A stretch of DNA of 64,000 nucleotides, from positions 62,001 through 126,000 of the forward strand of contig JAESUZ010003531.1 of assembly GCA_017311185.1 (NCBI GenBank). Direction: 5' to 3'. Below the pieces are notes generated by a model, which did no database searches, was not told the origin of the DNA, and worked only from the letters and a program-made list of their open reading frames with translations. Position 1 is the first letter of the stretch, and every line of letters starts with the position of its first letter. Source of the DNA: Proteles cristata cristata (Eukaryota > Chordata > Mammalia > Carnivora > Hyaenidae). Below are positions 21,634 to 31,671 of the stretch, in pieces. Position numbers and translations under genes: made by a program.

Positions 21634-21855
21634 TTTTTTTTAATATTTTTTATTTATTTCTAGGAGAGAGAGAGAGAGAAAGACAGCGTGAGCAGGGGAG
21701 GGTCAGAGAGAGAAGGAGTCACAGACTGAAACAGGCTCCAGGCTCTGAGCTGGCAGTCAGCACAGAGCCCGACGCGGGGCTTGAACCCACGAACCGCGAG
21801 ATCATGACCCAAGCGAAAGTCGGACACTTAACCGACTACGCCACCCAGGTGCCCC
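21634..21855 (-). mobile_element. CAN-SINE, young feliform subfamily
   Basis: Minus-strand copy with 'cagactgaaacaggctcc' and a head ending 'gccacccaggtgcccc'. The 113-codon frame across it (21621-21962) is a read-through artefact. A T-rich imperfect direct repeat ('tgattt..ttt') flanks it. Confidence 0.95.
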
Positions 21856-21902
21856 TGATTTGTTTTCTTTTAACACGACCTTGTTACTTAACAGAAAGTT
21901 TT

Positions 21903-22104
21903 AAAATATTTTTAAGGTTCATTTTATTTAATTTAGAGAAAGAAAGAGAGAGTAGGGGATAATCAAAGAAAGAGGATAGGTGGGATCTCAAGCAGGTTCT
22001 GTGCTGTCTATGCAGAGCTACAGGGACTCTAGCTCATAAACCATGAGATATGATCTCTGCTGAAGTTGAGTCAGATGTTCAACTGACTGAGCTCTCAAGG
22101 TCCC
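21903..22104 (-). mobile_element. CAN-SINE, old and degraded
   Basis: The order 'tttagagaaagaaagagagag', 'caagcaggttctgtgctg', 'aaccatgagatatgatctc', 'tgagctctcaaggtcccc' is that of a minus-strand SINE with many changes. Confidence 0.8.
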
Positions 22105-23275
22105 CTAAGAGAAAGATTTTATAGAAATTTGATCTCTGTACATTTGAACTTGTTTATTCTCTTTTCCTGAAATATGTTTTTCTGTGGTCATGTTCCAGTT
22201 AACTCTGGTGAATCCTCACTGGTTTAGAGAGGGATCTGAATACTCTTTGGAATCCCACAGCCATGCATTCTTTTGTTATTTCTTTGCATGGTGCTCTGTG
22301 CATGTGACAAGTCAGAGCTATGTGTCATCTTTTACTGAGAGACTGTGATCTGTGCGGAGGTAAGGGCAGCCAGTCCACAAATATCTGTTGAGTGGAAAAA
22401 TGATTTATGTATATACATATATTCTTTTTTTGTTTGTTTCCCTCCTTATTTTTTAGGTTACATTAAAAAAAAAAAGAACAAGAGTTCTATTTCTCTCCTG
22501 GTTGAAAGTTTAAAGATCACATAACACCTAATTTTTACATAATTAATATGTCAAAATTAATCTGTTATAAGGACTTCATCTTATGTTGGTCTGAAAGTCA
22601 TGTCTGTCCATACACCTCTGTGCCAAGTGAGGCAAAGTGAAAAATCCTGTTCTGGAGCTGCCTAGAAATGGACATCCCCTAATATTTCCATTTAGGCTCT
22701 ATATGACATTAGGACAACCATGTGGATGGTAGATTTCATACCCCATGAAAGGATATAAATGTGGTGCTAATTGGGAGGGAAGACCTTGAAGAATATAGCA
22801 AAATTTCCCCTAATGAAAGAGTCAGTATTTGAGCACCTAAGGACACAGATGACTCTCATGTGATACCAGAACATCTCTACCCTTCCATAAACCCACACTC
22901 TATTCTATCTTCAGTTCTCTTTCTTGAAGGAACCACAAGTTTCATGGGAGTTGAGAGGAGGTAACAGACTTGACACAGAAGTGAAAAGGGACATTGCATA
23001 ATGTGGAGATTTTAATACTCAAAATATACATGGGAAAATAATTCTGCAAAATTTATTTGAACAGATAATGAGATTTAATGAGGTTTGTATCTTACATAAA
23101 CTTACTGATTTCCATGTTATTCTAAAAACCAGTTATAAAGGCACATATAACTGTGTACTATAGTGACATTTGGTCAAATGTTTGATAAATATCTATTTTC
23201 AAAATGTATTTATTTAAATGAATTAGGTACTGTACACAAATCACATTATATTATTGTTTATTTAAGAAATTTCTT
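22105..23275. other. unassigned, upstream of butyrophilin-like exons
   Basis: About 1.2 kb of unique-looking sequence. No Ig-domain or transmembrane exon was found on the plus strand. Confidence 0.4.
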
Positions 23276-23446
23276 GGGGCTCCTGGTTGGCTCAGTCAGT
23301 TAGGCATCTGACTTAGGCTCAGGTCATGATCACAGGGTTTGTGAGTGCAGTTCCTGATTTGGGCTCTGTGCTAACCGATCAGAGCCTGGGGCCTGCTTCA
23401 GATTCTATATCTCCCTCTCACTCTGCCCCTTCCCTGCTTGCAGGGA
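23276..23446 (+). mobile_element. CAN-SINE, 3'-truncated
   Basis: Head 'ggggctcctggttggctc', body with 'gcctgcttcagattctat', ending in 'ccttccctgcttgcagg' without the CT tract or A tail. Confidence 0.85.
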
Positions 23447-23743
23447 GTGAGTATATGATTCTATTCAAGGATATAATATTATTTTTATACTCTGGTTCAG
23501 AAAACCCAGACAGGACTATTGGTAGCTAAAGGCTGGGACATATAATATCACTTTACCATTCTAAGAATTCTGAATGCTATCCAGGAAAAACAATTTTGAG
23601 TATTGTCGAAGACAATCAGGAAAACATAGAGATGTTAGTCAAAAAGGCATGCAGTGTCAATATTTTCATTTAAAAATGTTATTTTCAGTTTATTTACCAG
23701 GTAAGTAAATTTTCTTTCTAAGTATAGCACTGTGTATGCATAT

Positions 23744-23775
23744 ATATACACATACATATATATATATATATATTA
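23744..23775. repeat. (TA)n-rich microsatellite
   Basis: Alternating TA with a few CA units, ending in a pure TA run before the 23829 exon. Confidence 0.85.
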
Positions 23776-23828
23776 AAGAAATTTACAGATATTTCAAAGC
23801 AATCTCTCACTATATCCCATTCTTTCAG

Positions 23829-23855
23829 AAAGGATAAAATTCCTAGGAGAGGAAG
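23829..23855 (+). CDS. butyrophilin-like micro-exon 1 (27 bp)
   Basis: The acceptor '...ttctttcag' ends at 23828 and the donor 'gtgagt' starts at 23856. The 27-bp exon enters and leaves in phase 1 and reads R-I-K-F-L-G-E-E plus one base. Butyrophilin and related genes carry several 21- or 27-bp exons between the transmembrane exon and B30.2, encoding short coiled-coil steps. Size, phase and location all fit that. The phase continues exactly into the next micro-exon. No transcript evidence is available. Confidence 0.6.
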
Positions 23856-23980
23856 GTGAGTAATGAAAATGGCCATATCTGTCCCTGACTTATGCACTTA
23901 CTGTTTAATCGCACATCTCTTTACTGTTTTATTTACTGTTAAATCTTTGATTCAAAACTATACTTTTTTTTTAATTTTAG

Positions 23981-24007
23981 GATTGAAATTTCTTCGACAC
24001 TATGCAG
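23981..24007 (+). CDS. butyrophilin-like micro-exon 2 (27 bp)
   Basis: A strong acceptor ('tttttttttaattttag') ends at 23980 and the donor 'gtaatt' starts at 24008. Also 27 bp and phase 1 to 1, reading L-K-F-L-R-H-Y-A plus one base. Joined in phase to the B30.2 exon it gives H-Y-A-E-N-V-T-L-D-P, close to the usual join before the PRY motif in this family. The shared K-F-L words in both micro-exons suggest an internal duplication. Confidence 0.65.
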
Positions 24008-25722
24008 GTAATTGGAGAATGAAGTATTTGGATATCGATTCTTACTTTTAGCAAGCACACCAGGTCACTGGAAGCTTAACGTGCTCACAAACACACACAG
24101 AACACACACAGAACAAACCTTAACATGCTCACATGCTTAACATGCTCACAAATTCACACAGAATAATTTTTTCTCCAAAATTTTCATGTTGTCATGCTTA
24201 TTCTTGGGTAGTTTATAGCTGTAACACCTTGCATGTCACAAAGGGTGCTGGTCTCTGAAAACAGCAGAATAGAGTGAAGCACAATATTATAGCCAAAAAT
24301 GATACCATCAAACATGCTTTTTAGAACCAGAAGTGAGATTGGGAATGGTTTAGTTGGTATCTGACAGGGAATGGGTTAAGAGCACCTGCCACTCATCTAT
24401 GTTAGGATGGAGGCTAGTGACTCAATGACAGTAATTGCCCCCAGACTACAATCAGTAGTCTTTCATTAATTTGTCAAATTGAAAACTGCTATATACTTTA
24501 GGATATCTTTTGACTTCTAAAAAATTGTCAAATTTATAACCTCTGTTAATATTAGGAGCAAGAACAATTTGTGTTACATTTTATACCTTTGTACTACTTC
24601 AAATAAAATATTTCCATTTGATTTCCACAAATACACTGTGAAGAAGAAAAGTCAGGTTTTAGTACATTGTTCCATAAATGTTTGATACGTATTCTTAGGA
24701 GATATCTCTAGTTTATATAACTAATTGACATAATATTCACATTCATTAGACAACTTAAGAAGCACATTTACCAATTGAAAAAATTACAGTCTAGATATCA
24801 GATATTGTTCTCTAAAAATGCTTATTAGCAACTGACTTGCAATGGGTTTAAATACACATCATACTATATTAATAGAGCTAATATATGAGTACTTAGTCTT
24901 ATATTAATACTACTAGAACTTCATTGTGGTTACAGTATATGAGTAAAATTTATTTTTAACTGCAAATATGGAACTTCACTCATAGCAAAAATACTTTTGG
25001 CCTATATTAACAGAATCCTGTGTAATTGGGTAAATATCTGGATCATTTTACCTCTGACTTGTGTGCTTATATGTTTTCACTATATTAAAATTATTTTTGG
25101 ATTCATGTATCTGTAAAAATATGTGCCCATGTGAAAGCAGTTTGAGGAAAAGTAATTCAGTAAATCTGCTTAAATTTCAAAGAATTGTTTAGGGCAAATT
25201 TTAAATTGTCAAAGCATTTAGATTTTAAGCAAAAATATATAATTTTTTTCTCATTAATTCATAAGTTAAATAAAATAAACCTGGACTTCAATAAGAACTT
25301 TGGTGGATATTAATAATCCTAGTTGGACAAGCTTCCCTAAATCTTTGTTGTCTCAACTACGAAATAAAAATATTTCTCCATATCATTGCTTTGTTATGAA
25401 AATTATTTATAAATGTGCTTCAAATAGCCAGAGGGACATAATAAGTGTTTAATGTAACACTGGCTATATTCATTCAAAGTATTTTGACTCGAATATATCT
25501 GTATTTTTATATACTCATTTTTTCCCATTCTGCATAAACCCTAATTTCCAAATTATGTGTGTGATATGATAAGTGGAGGAGGATAAGTACTGAGGGAAAG
25601 TAGCAGCTTCATTTGAAGAAATTAAAGAAAGATTCTATTAGAGAAAGAGCCCTTCTATATTGTGTTAATTGTTTTTGATTATTATTGATCATAGCCAAGA
25701 CTGACAACATGTTCTTCCATAG
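24008..25722 (+). other. intron between micro-exon 2 and B30.2 exon
   Basis: About 1.7 kb of AT-rich sequence, GT at the start and AG at the end, without recognised repeats. Confidence 0.5.
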
Positions 25723-26288
25723 AAAATGTTACCCTGGATCCAAGCACAGCTCACCCAAATCTCCAAATTGCTGAAGACAACAGAAGGGTGAAAGGAATTG
25801 ATATCTCTTGGGAACTACCTGAAAGAAATCCGTTGGGTAAACTATTCTGGGTTTTAGGTCAGCAAGTTTTTTTTAAAGGTAAACACTACTGGGAAGTGAG
25901 TGTGAAAAAGAAACTAAACTGGACTCTAGGCATTTGTAAGGATGCTGTCTGCAGACAGGGAAAAAGCATGGCATCCCCAGAGACTGGGTTCTGGACACTA
26001 TGCTTTAATAGAAGTAATGGTTACGAAGCTTTTGAAAGTAGATGGATAACACTCGACCTTGAGGAATCTCCTGAGATTATTGGTATCTTTCTGGATTATG
26101 AGGCTGAAAGAGTCTCCTTTTACAATGTGACAAAGCCGTCTCACATCTACACCTATAGAAATCGCTTCACCGGGCCTCTGAGGCCATATTTCTGTCCTGG
26201 CCCCAGCGACCAAGGTCAAAATGATTATCCTCTGAGCATCTTGCAATTAGATAATATTAAAAATCCAGGAAGAAAATATTCTATGTGA
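25723..26288 (+). CDS. B30.2 (PRY-SPRY) terminal exon of a butyrophilin-family gene
   Basis: The acceptor AG is at 25721-25722. The exon enters in phase 1, so the G of the previous exon plus AA makes Glu, and stays open for about 188 codons to TGA at 26286. It begins with the PRY signature VTLDPSTAHPNLQIAEDNRR. The SPRY part has KHYWEV, W-T-L-G-I-C, a GFWTL equivalent, GIFLDYEAERVSFYNV and GPLRPYF. All core motifs of butyrophilin, ERMAP and TRIM B30.2 domains are present in order. In this family the domain is cytoplasmic and binds ligands such as phosphoantigens in BTN3A1. The linker before the WEV motif is unusual (VFFKGK in place of the common F-x-SG-x). The C-terminal tail is short (about 14 residues). 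An open frame over the full domain argues for selection or recent loss. The upstream Ig and transmembrane exons were not found. Confidence 0.85.
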
Positions 26289-26411
26289 TTGAGGAAAAAT
26301 TGCCCTACTTTAAATCTACTGAAATTTGGGATTTATATATCTAATGTATAAATATTATAATTCAGATATATAAATATTTTATTTTAGAATTTGAATGATG
26401 TTCTTCTTTCA

Positions 26412-26417
26412 AATAAA
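26412..26417 (+). terminator. polyadenylation signal AATAAA
   Basis: AATAAA lies 124 nt after the TGA of the B30.2 exon. This would give a short 3'UTR of about 150 nt. Position and strand fit the gene end, but the motif is common in AT-rich DNA. Confidence 0.45.
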
Positions 26418-27494
26418 CCTAAAAAACACTTTGATGTCATAAATTATATCTTTTTAATCATTTCAATCCCATATATGCCTATTTGTTAATGGACGAAAAA
26501 TACTTGATGTGAATTACATGCTGTAGAATTTACTTGATAACAATTCAAATCTACAGAACATAAATGCAATACCCAAAGGAAATTCATATTTATGCAAGTG
26601 GTGATATAAAGTTAAATCTCCCAGTTGATCCATGATGGACATTATTTTTCCTTTATTCATGCTTTGGCATGGAAGAAGATAAGGATTCTACTCTTCATCA
26701 TTAGGAAACTGGCTGGAGCCCATACTCTATTAATTTTACCCAAACCTAAGGGATCCTGATGGTCTTTATAAAAGAGAGTTATAAACCTGTATGATGTATG
26801 GTACACTCCAAAAAAATACCTTCAATTGAATATGTCTTCCAGCCACTCATTTCCAGACATCATGCTGTTCTGAAGTTTCAATGACCACCATCTCCAGCTT
26901 AATTTAATATAATAGTATCATTTATTCATCTACTCAACAATGCTTATTTGTTCCAGATATTGATTATCTACAACACTGAAGTTTGTCTACCTATAACTGA
27001 AACTACATATCAAGTACTGACAATAAACAGGAAAACACTGACAAATAGTTATTAATTTCAAAGTGTTTGAGAAAATCAAGTTATCCAGGAATAGAGTGAT
27101 AGTGAGTAGATTCACTTTAATGTCATCATCAAGATAACTCTCACTGAGAAAGAGATGCACAAAAGATTAAATTTTCCACATACATAGCTGGAAATAATTC
27201 CATTCAAAATAATAGGCAAAATACAGAGACAGTAGGCCTGGGTGAGAAAGTAGATGATCTATGGAGCTCAGATGAAGTTGGGAACCAGTGCTTTTAAATT
27301 AAGCTGCAGAACTATATAGCTGAAGCAACATGATAGGCTGAACTGAAATGGATTTTCTTTGTACCACAAACACATCATTTGGGTTTATTATAATAAAATA
27401 TTTAGTACATAAGTAATGTTAAAATGAAAATTTTGAGCAAAAACAAAATAATAGAACTATTCCGTATGAATACCAAATCTATTCTCAAAGGGCA
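26418..27494. other. unassigned stretch downstream of the B30.2 exon
   Basis: About 1.1 kb without a frame or repeat I can support. Confidence 0.45.
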
Positions 27495-27496
27495 TT

Positions 27497-27535
<39 letters not shown>

Positions 27536-27538
27536 TTT
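27497..27538. repeat. (TTTA)n microsatellite at a SINE tail
   Basis: About ten TTTA units which grew from the A-rich tail of the adjacent minus-strand SINE. Confidence 0.95.
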
Positions 27539-27722
27539 TTGAGAGAGAGACAGAGTGCAAGCAGGTGAGGAGCAGAGAGAGAGGGAGACATAGAATCTGA
27601 AGCAGACTCCAGGCTCTAAGCTGTCAGCACAGAGCCCAACAAGGGGCTTTAACTTCCAAAAGGTGAGATCATGACCTGATCTGAAATCAGACACTTAACC
27701 AAATGAGCCAAATAGGTAACCC
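27539..27722 (-). mobile_element. CAN-SINE, older type
   Basis: Starts 'tgagagagagacagagtg', body with 'gaagcagactccaggctc', degraded head ending 'gagccaaataggtaaccc'. Confidence 0.85.
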
Positions 27723-28849
27723 ATATTGTCATAGGGTATTATATTATATTATACATTAATTATATTATTATTATTATTTTAAAGTTTTATAAATTTATTT
27801 TTTAGTCATAAGTTATTTTAAAGGACATGGCCTAAATCCGGTTATATGAATATAACTGCTCATGGCTCGGCATATTTATGGAGTCAAAAGAGAACATGAT
27901 GGGTTTAGAAATGGTGTAGTTTTATTTTAAATTACTTTCCTAGAAAAAAATGAGAGATGGTATGGCTGTCTGACCGTCACCTACAACATATGGGAAAAAA
28001 TTAAGAGGTTGTTCTGTCTCATGAAATCTAAAGAACACAATGGGCCTATATTTGCCTTCTGTCTGGGTTACTGATAGTGAAAGAAGGGCCAGTAGCTACT
28101 CTGTAGCATCATAGAAGAGTTCTGCATTGTATGAGAGATGTGCACTGAGCATATCTGGGTGAGGATCTCATGTTTCAAGAAGGCTAGACAATGGTCCATG
28201 CATCTTCTAGGATGCTGCCTACAACAGTGAATACATATTAGTGTAAATTAGGTTATGTATCACAGGATGCCAGGTGCCTGAGATAGAAAATTTAAAAAGC
28301 CAAGACACAGTCCTATTTCACTTTCCTCAAGTTAACAGTAGGAAGAAGGTTCTCAGATATTTGATGTTTTTTGAAGAACTAAGGAGAGAAAAATGATCTT
28401 GAAATGTCTTCTAAATGTAACTCATTGCAATAATATTCAAGAAAAGTTTTCTTACTCTTGTTATAAAATAATAATGGTAACAGTAATAATAATGTGTACC
28501 TAATTTCAACAACAATTAATAAAAATGTTCTCACTTATGTTACCTCACTCACAGTTCCCAAAAATGTGTATTTTCCCTTACTGCAGTGAGTAATATACCC
28601 AACTCACTCAATTACAGGTGTTTTCCTGGTAGCCTTTAACTAGATGGCATTGATAAGTGCTAAAGGGAAAGAGTATCTATCATATGGATGCATCTTTCTA
28701 CTAACATTAAGTAGTTCTGTAGAATACGACTTAGAAAATGAAAATTCAGGCAACGGGGAAATTCATGGTAAAAATAATTTGCCAAAAATAACTATTCCAG
28801 TTACACAAGACATGATATAATTTCATTGTGCTGAAATAACTGAAGTTCT
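27723..28849. other. unassigned stretch
   Basis: About 1.1 kb of AT-rich sequence with no supported feature. Confidence 0.4.
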
Positions 28850-30112
28850 GTTTTAATTAAAAATAAGAAAAGGAGGAAGGAGTAAATGACAGAGTTGTAA
28901 GGTGACTGCTCTAAACCTGCCTAGTCCTTTGAACACAGATAGATAAGTAACAAATCATTCTAGACATCCAGGAAATCAATATAAAGACTGAGAGAACAAA
29001 ACTGCACATCTACAAGTAAAAGATGACCACCTCTTGTAAGGTAAGAGCTACAGAGAGTTGATATGGGAAATATAGAACTATGAGTGCCCCAAAGGGGAGG
29101 GATCCTAGATAACAGAGAGAGGAGTGAGCTGGTAAGCAGGAGACAGAGAAAGAAAGAGTGAAGCAACAGGCAGGGTATTGCTCGAGGAAATCTCTTCCCA
29201 TAATCCATTGACTGGGAAAAGAAGAGGGGCTGACTATTGCAAGTTATTTTAAGCAGCAGAGCACAGAGTTTGCAGTTTTAGAAGTACATCCATTTAGTGG
29301 GGTTATACCTGTTGGGTTTAGCAGTGTTCCTGTGAGGAAGAAATACAGTATGGTCTGAGGATCACTTGGCAGAAACAGTTCTTCTTTTTTGGAATGCATT
29401 TGTGAGTAGTGTTACAGCCTCTGTGGGCCAAAAGTATTGGGCCAATGTGTTGCCTTGTTCATTAGAATAAGGGCAGAGACACTACCTGAGGACAACACAC
29501 TTGGTGCTGGATTTTTACTGTGTTTTACCATAAACTCAGAAGCATTGTGGAGTTGTGCAAGCACTTTTCTGGGAAAAGCCAGCAAGTTGCAAAAACACAG
29601 AGAGACTCTCCTCCATAGGAGCAGTGCAAGTTCATGTTTTGTTTGTCCACAAAATTTAGACTTTTGAAATCCAGCCACATGCCTTATATTAACACAGCAG
29701 TACTGCACCTCCTGAACAGGCAGACAAATCAGACACACAAAACGTGAAGGCAGTGATTTGACAGAGGCTGAGGACACAAGACTGGTGATTACTATTCTGT
29801 GAGTGCCTCATAAAGAGTAGTAGATGCAAACTACCCACTCTTGGGAGAAGAAAGTAGGGGGCTGAGGACCCCAGCTCCTCTGTCTGACCAACTTCAGTGA
29901 GCAACACAGCACCTCAAAATGGAGACCAGAGCTGTTTACACAAAACTCCTCTCTGCCCCTGCAGATGCATCTCTCTAGAGCATGTGCACCAGAGAATCAA
30001 TGCATCAGGACCCTCCCCAGAAGTCCACCACAAACCCCTAACACCAACTCTACCGATCATAGAATGCTCCAAAGCTTCAGTATGAGGGAAATAGGATCTA
30101 GCTTCTATTTTA

Positions 30113-30200
30113 TTGTTTTGTTTTGTTTTGTTTTATTCTATTCCTTTCCATTCCTTTCCATTCCATTCCATTCCATTCCATTCCATTCCATTCCATTCCA
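30113..30200. repeat. (GTTTT)n then (TTCCA)n array
   Basis: A short GTTTT run is followed from 30141 by a pentamer TTCCA array of about 12 units. The unit is the same as that of classical mammalian satellite-like simple repeats, but the array is short. Confidence 0.93.
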
Positions 30201-30454
30201 GTATATTTTGATCTTTCTTGTTTTAATAAGTAGACCAAAACACACATAGTGAAACTTGCCACATATCAATGTGATCAATGGCCAAATATGTTCCCACTGC
30301 AGGCAAGGAGAAATTCTTCAGTGTACTGAATAGAGGGTGTGAGTAAGCAAAACACAACAGTAGAGTACATATAAAAGCTTTCTTTTTTTAATGGACCTCT
30401 TCTTACTGTAGCCAATTCTCTCATAACCAGAAATATATCAGGCTTTCCTAACAA

Positions 30455-30480
30455 TCACACACACACACACACACACACAC
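30455..30480. repeat. (AC)n microsatellite
   Basis: Pure AC run of 13 units. Confidence 0.93.
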
Positions 30481-30989
30481 TAAAACAATGATCTAGACAA
30501 AATGAAAATATGGCAGAATTTACCTCAAAAGAAAGAACAGGAAGAAGTGATGGCCAGTGATTTAATAAATACAGATATAAGCATAATATTTGAAACAGAA
30601 TTTTTAAAAAATTTAAGGAAACGACCTGTGCTTAAAAAATAACAGAAAAACATTTCAAAAAGTCTTTACTGCAAAGATAAAAGAACTAAAAACTGGTGAA
30701 CTTGAAATTACAGATGTTATAACTTTTTTGAAATGCAAAACCATTCCATCCTTGACAGCATGACAAGAAGCACAGTTGAAGCAGAAATATTAATCAATGA
30801 TATAGAAGATAAAATTATGGAAAATAATGACACTGTAAAGAGGAAGGGAAGAACCCTGTTGTATCAAAAGATAGACTTAACAAACTCAGTGACTAGTTAA
30901 AGTCTAATGAAATATCTGTGATAGGAGTCCTAGAAAAAGGAGAAGAGAGAGAAAATGGGGCAGCAGGTTTATTTGATTATTCACATGCT

Positions 30990-31199
30990 TTTTTAAAAAA
31001 GTTTTTTAATGTTTGTTTATTTTTGAGCAAGAGAGCAAGCTGAAAGGGGCAGAGAGAGAGAGGGGGGCACAGATTCCAAAACAGTCTCCAGACTCTGAGC
31101 TGTCAGTACAGAACCTGATGGGGGTTCAAACTCACAAACTGCAAGATCAGGACCTGAGCCAAACTCGGATGCTTAACCGACTAGCCATCCAGGCGCCCC
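30990..31199 (-). mobile_element. CAN-SINE, older type
   Basis: 'tttttaatgtttgtttattt', 'aaaacagtctccagactc', head ending 'gccatccaggcgcccc'. Confidence 0.9.
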
Positions 31200-31445
31200 T
31201 ACTATTTGCATCTTTTGTGATTCCATACAAATTTTAGAATTGCTTGATGTATGTATTCCAAGAATGCAGGTGTTATTTTGATAGGCATTGCATTAAATGT
31301 GTAGATTGCATTGGTAGTACAGACATTTTAACAATAATTATTCTTCCAAACCACAAGCATGGAATGCTTTTTCCCCCCCTTTGTGTCCTCTTAAATTTCT
31401 ATCATGAACTTTTTATAGTTTTCTAAGAACAATTATTTACCTTTA
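31200..31445 (-). mobile_element. old L1 ORF2 fragment (left of the inserted L1)
   Basis: The 'gtgattccatacaaatttta' and 'attgcattaaatgtgtagat' phrases are the ORF2 region after the RT domain on the minus strand. The same element continues at 38409-38490, because the full-length L1 inserted into it. Confidence 0.75.
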
Positions 31446-31462
31446 TAGGTAGGTTTATTCTT
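31446..31462. repeat. target-site duplication, left copy
   Basis: 'taggtaggtttattctt', identical to 38392-38408. The perfect 17-bp match bounds the full-length L1. Confidence 0.97.
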
Positions 31463-31671
31463 TTTTTTTTTTTTACAAATAGTTTATTGTCAAATTAGTT
31501 TCCACATAACACCCAGTGCTCATCCCCACAAGTGCCCTCCTCCATGCCCACTCCTCCTCCCCCCCACATCCACCAGTCCTCAGTTTTTGTCAGCATTCAA
31601 GAGTCTCTCATGGTTTGCCTCTCTCCCTTTCCCCCACCATTTCTGCCCTTCTTCTCCCCCTTGGTCCTCTG

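Larger units (their letters stand above)
28850..30985 (+). mobile_element. old L1: 5'UTR and ORF1 remnant
   Basis: The first part (to about 30100) has the moderately GC-rich look and phrases of an older carnivore L1 5'UTR ('aactgcacatctacaag', 'tttgcagttttagaag'), similar in style to 44440-45440. The second part (30520-30960) matches ORF1: 'atggccagtgatttaataaatacagat' type sequence then the coiled-coil region. The frames are broken. A pentamer array and an AC run lie within it. Confidence 0.6.

Noticed and set aside
21621..21962. 113-codon frame
   Set aside because: It reads through the minus-strand SINE body. The same peptide recurs at other SINE copies.
23863..24051. 62-codon frame spanning micro-exon 2
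   Set aside because: It is open mainly through intron sequence. The splice-bounded 27-bp exon explains the meaningful part.
8028..26288. one complete butyrophilin gene from the leader exon to the B30.2 exon
   Set aside because: No Ig-domain or transmembrane exon was found between them, so joining the two ends is not supported.
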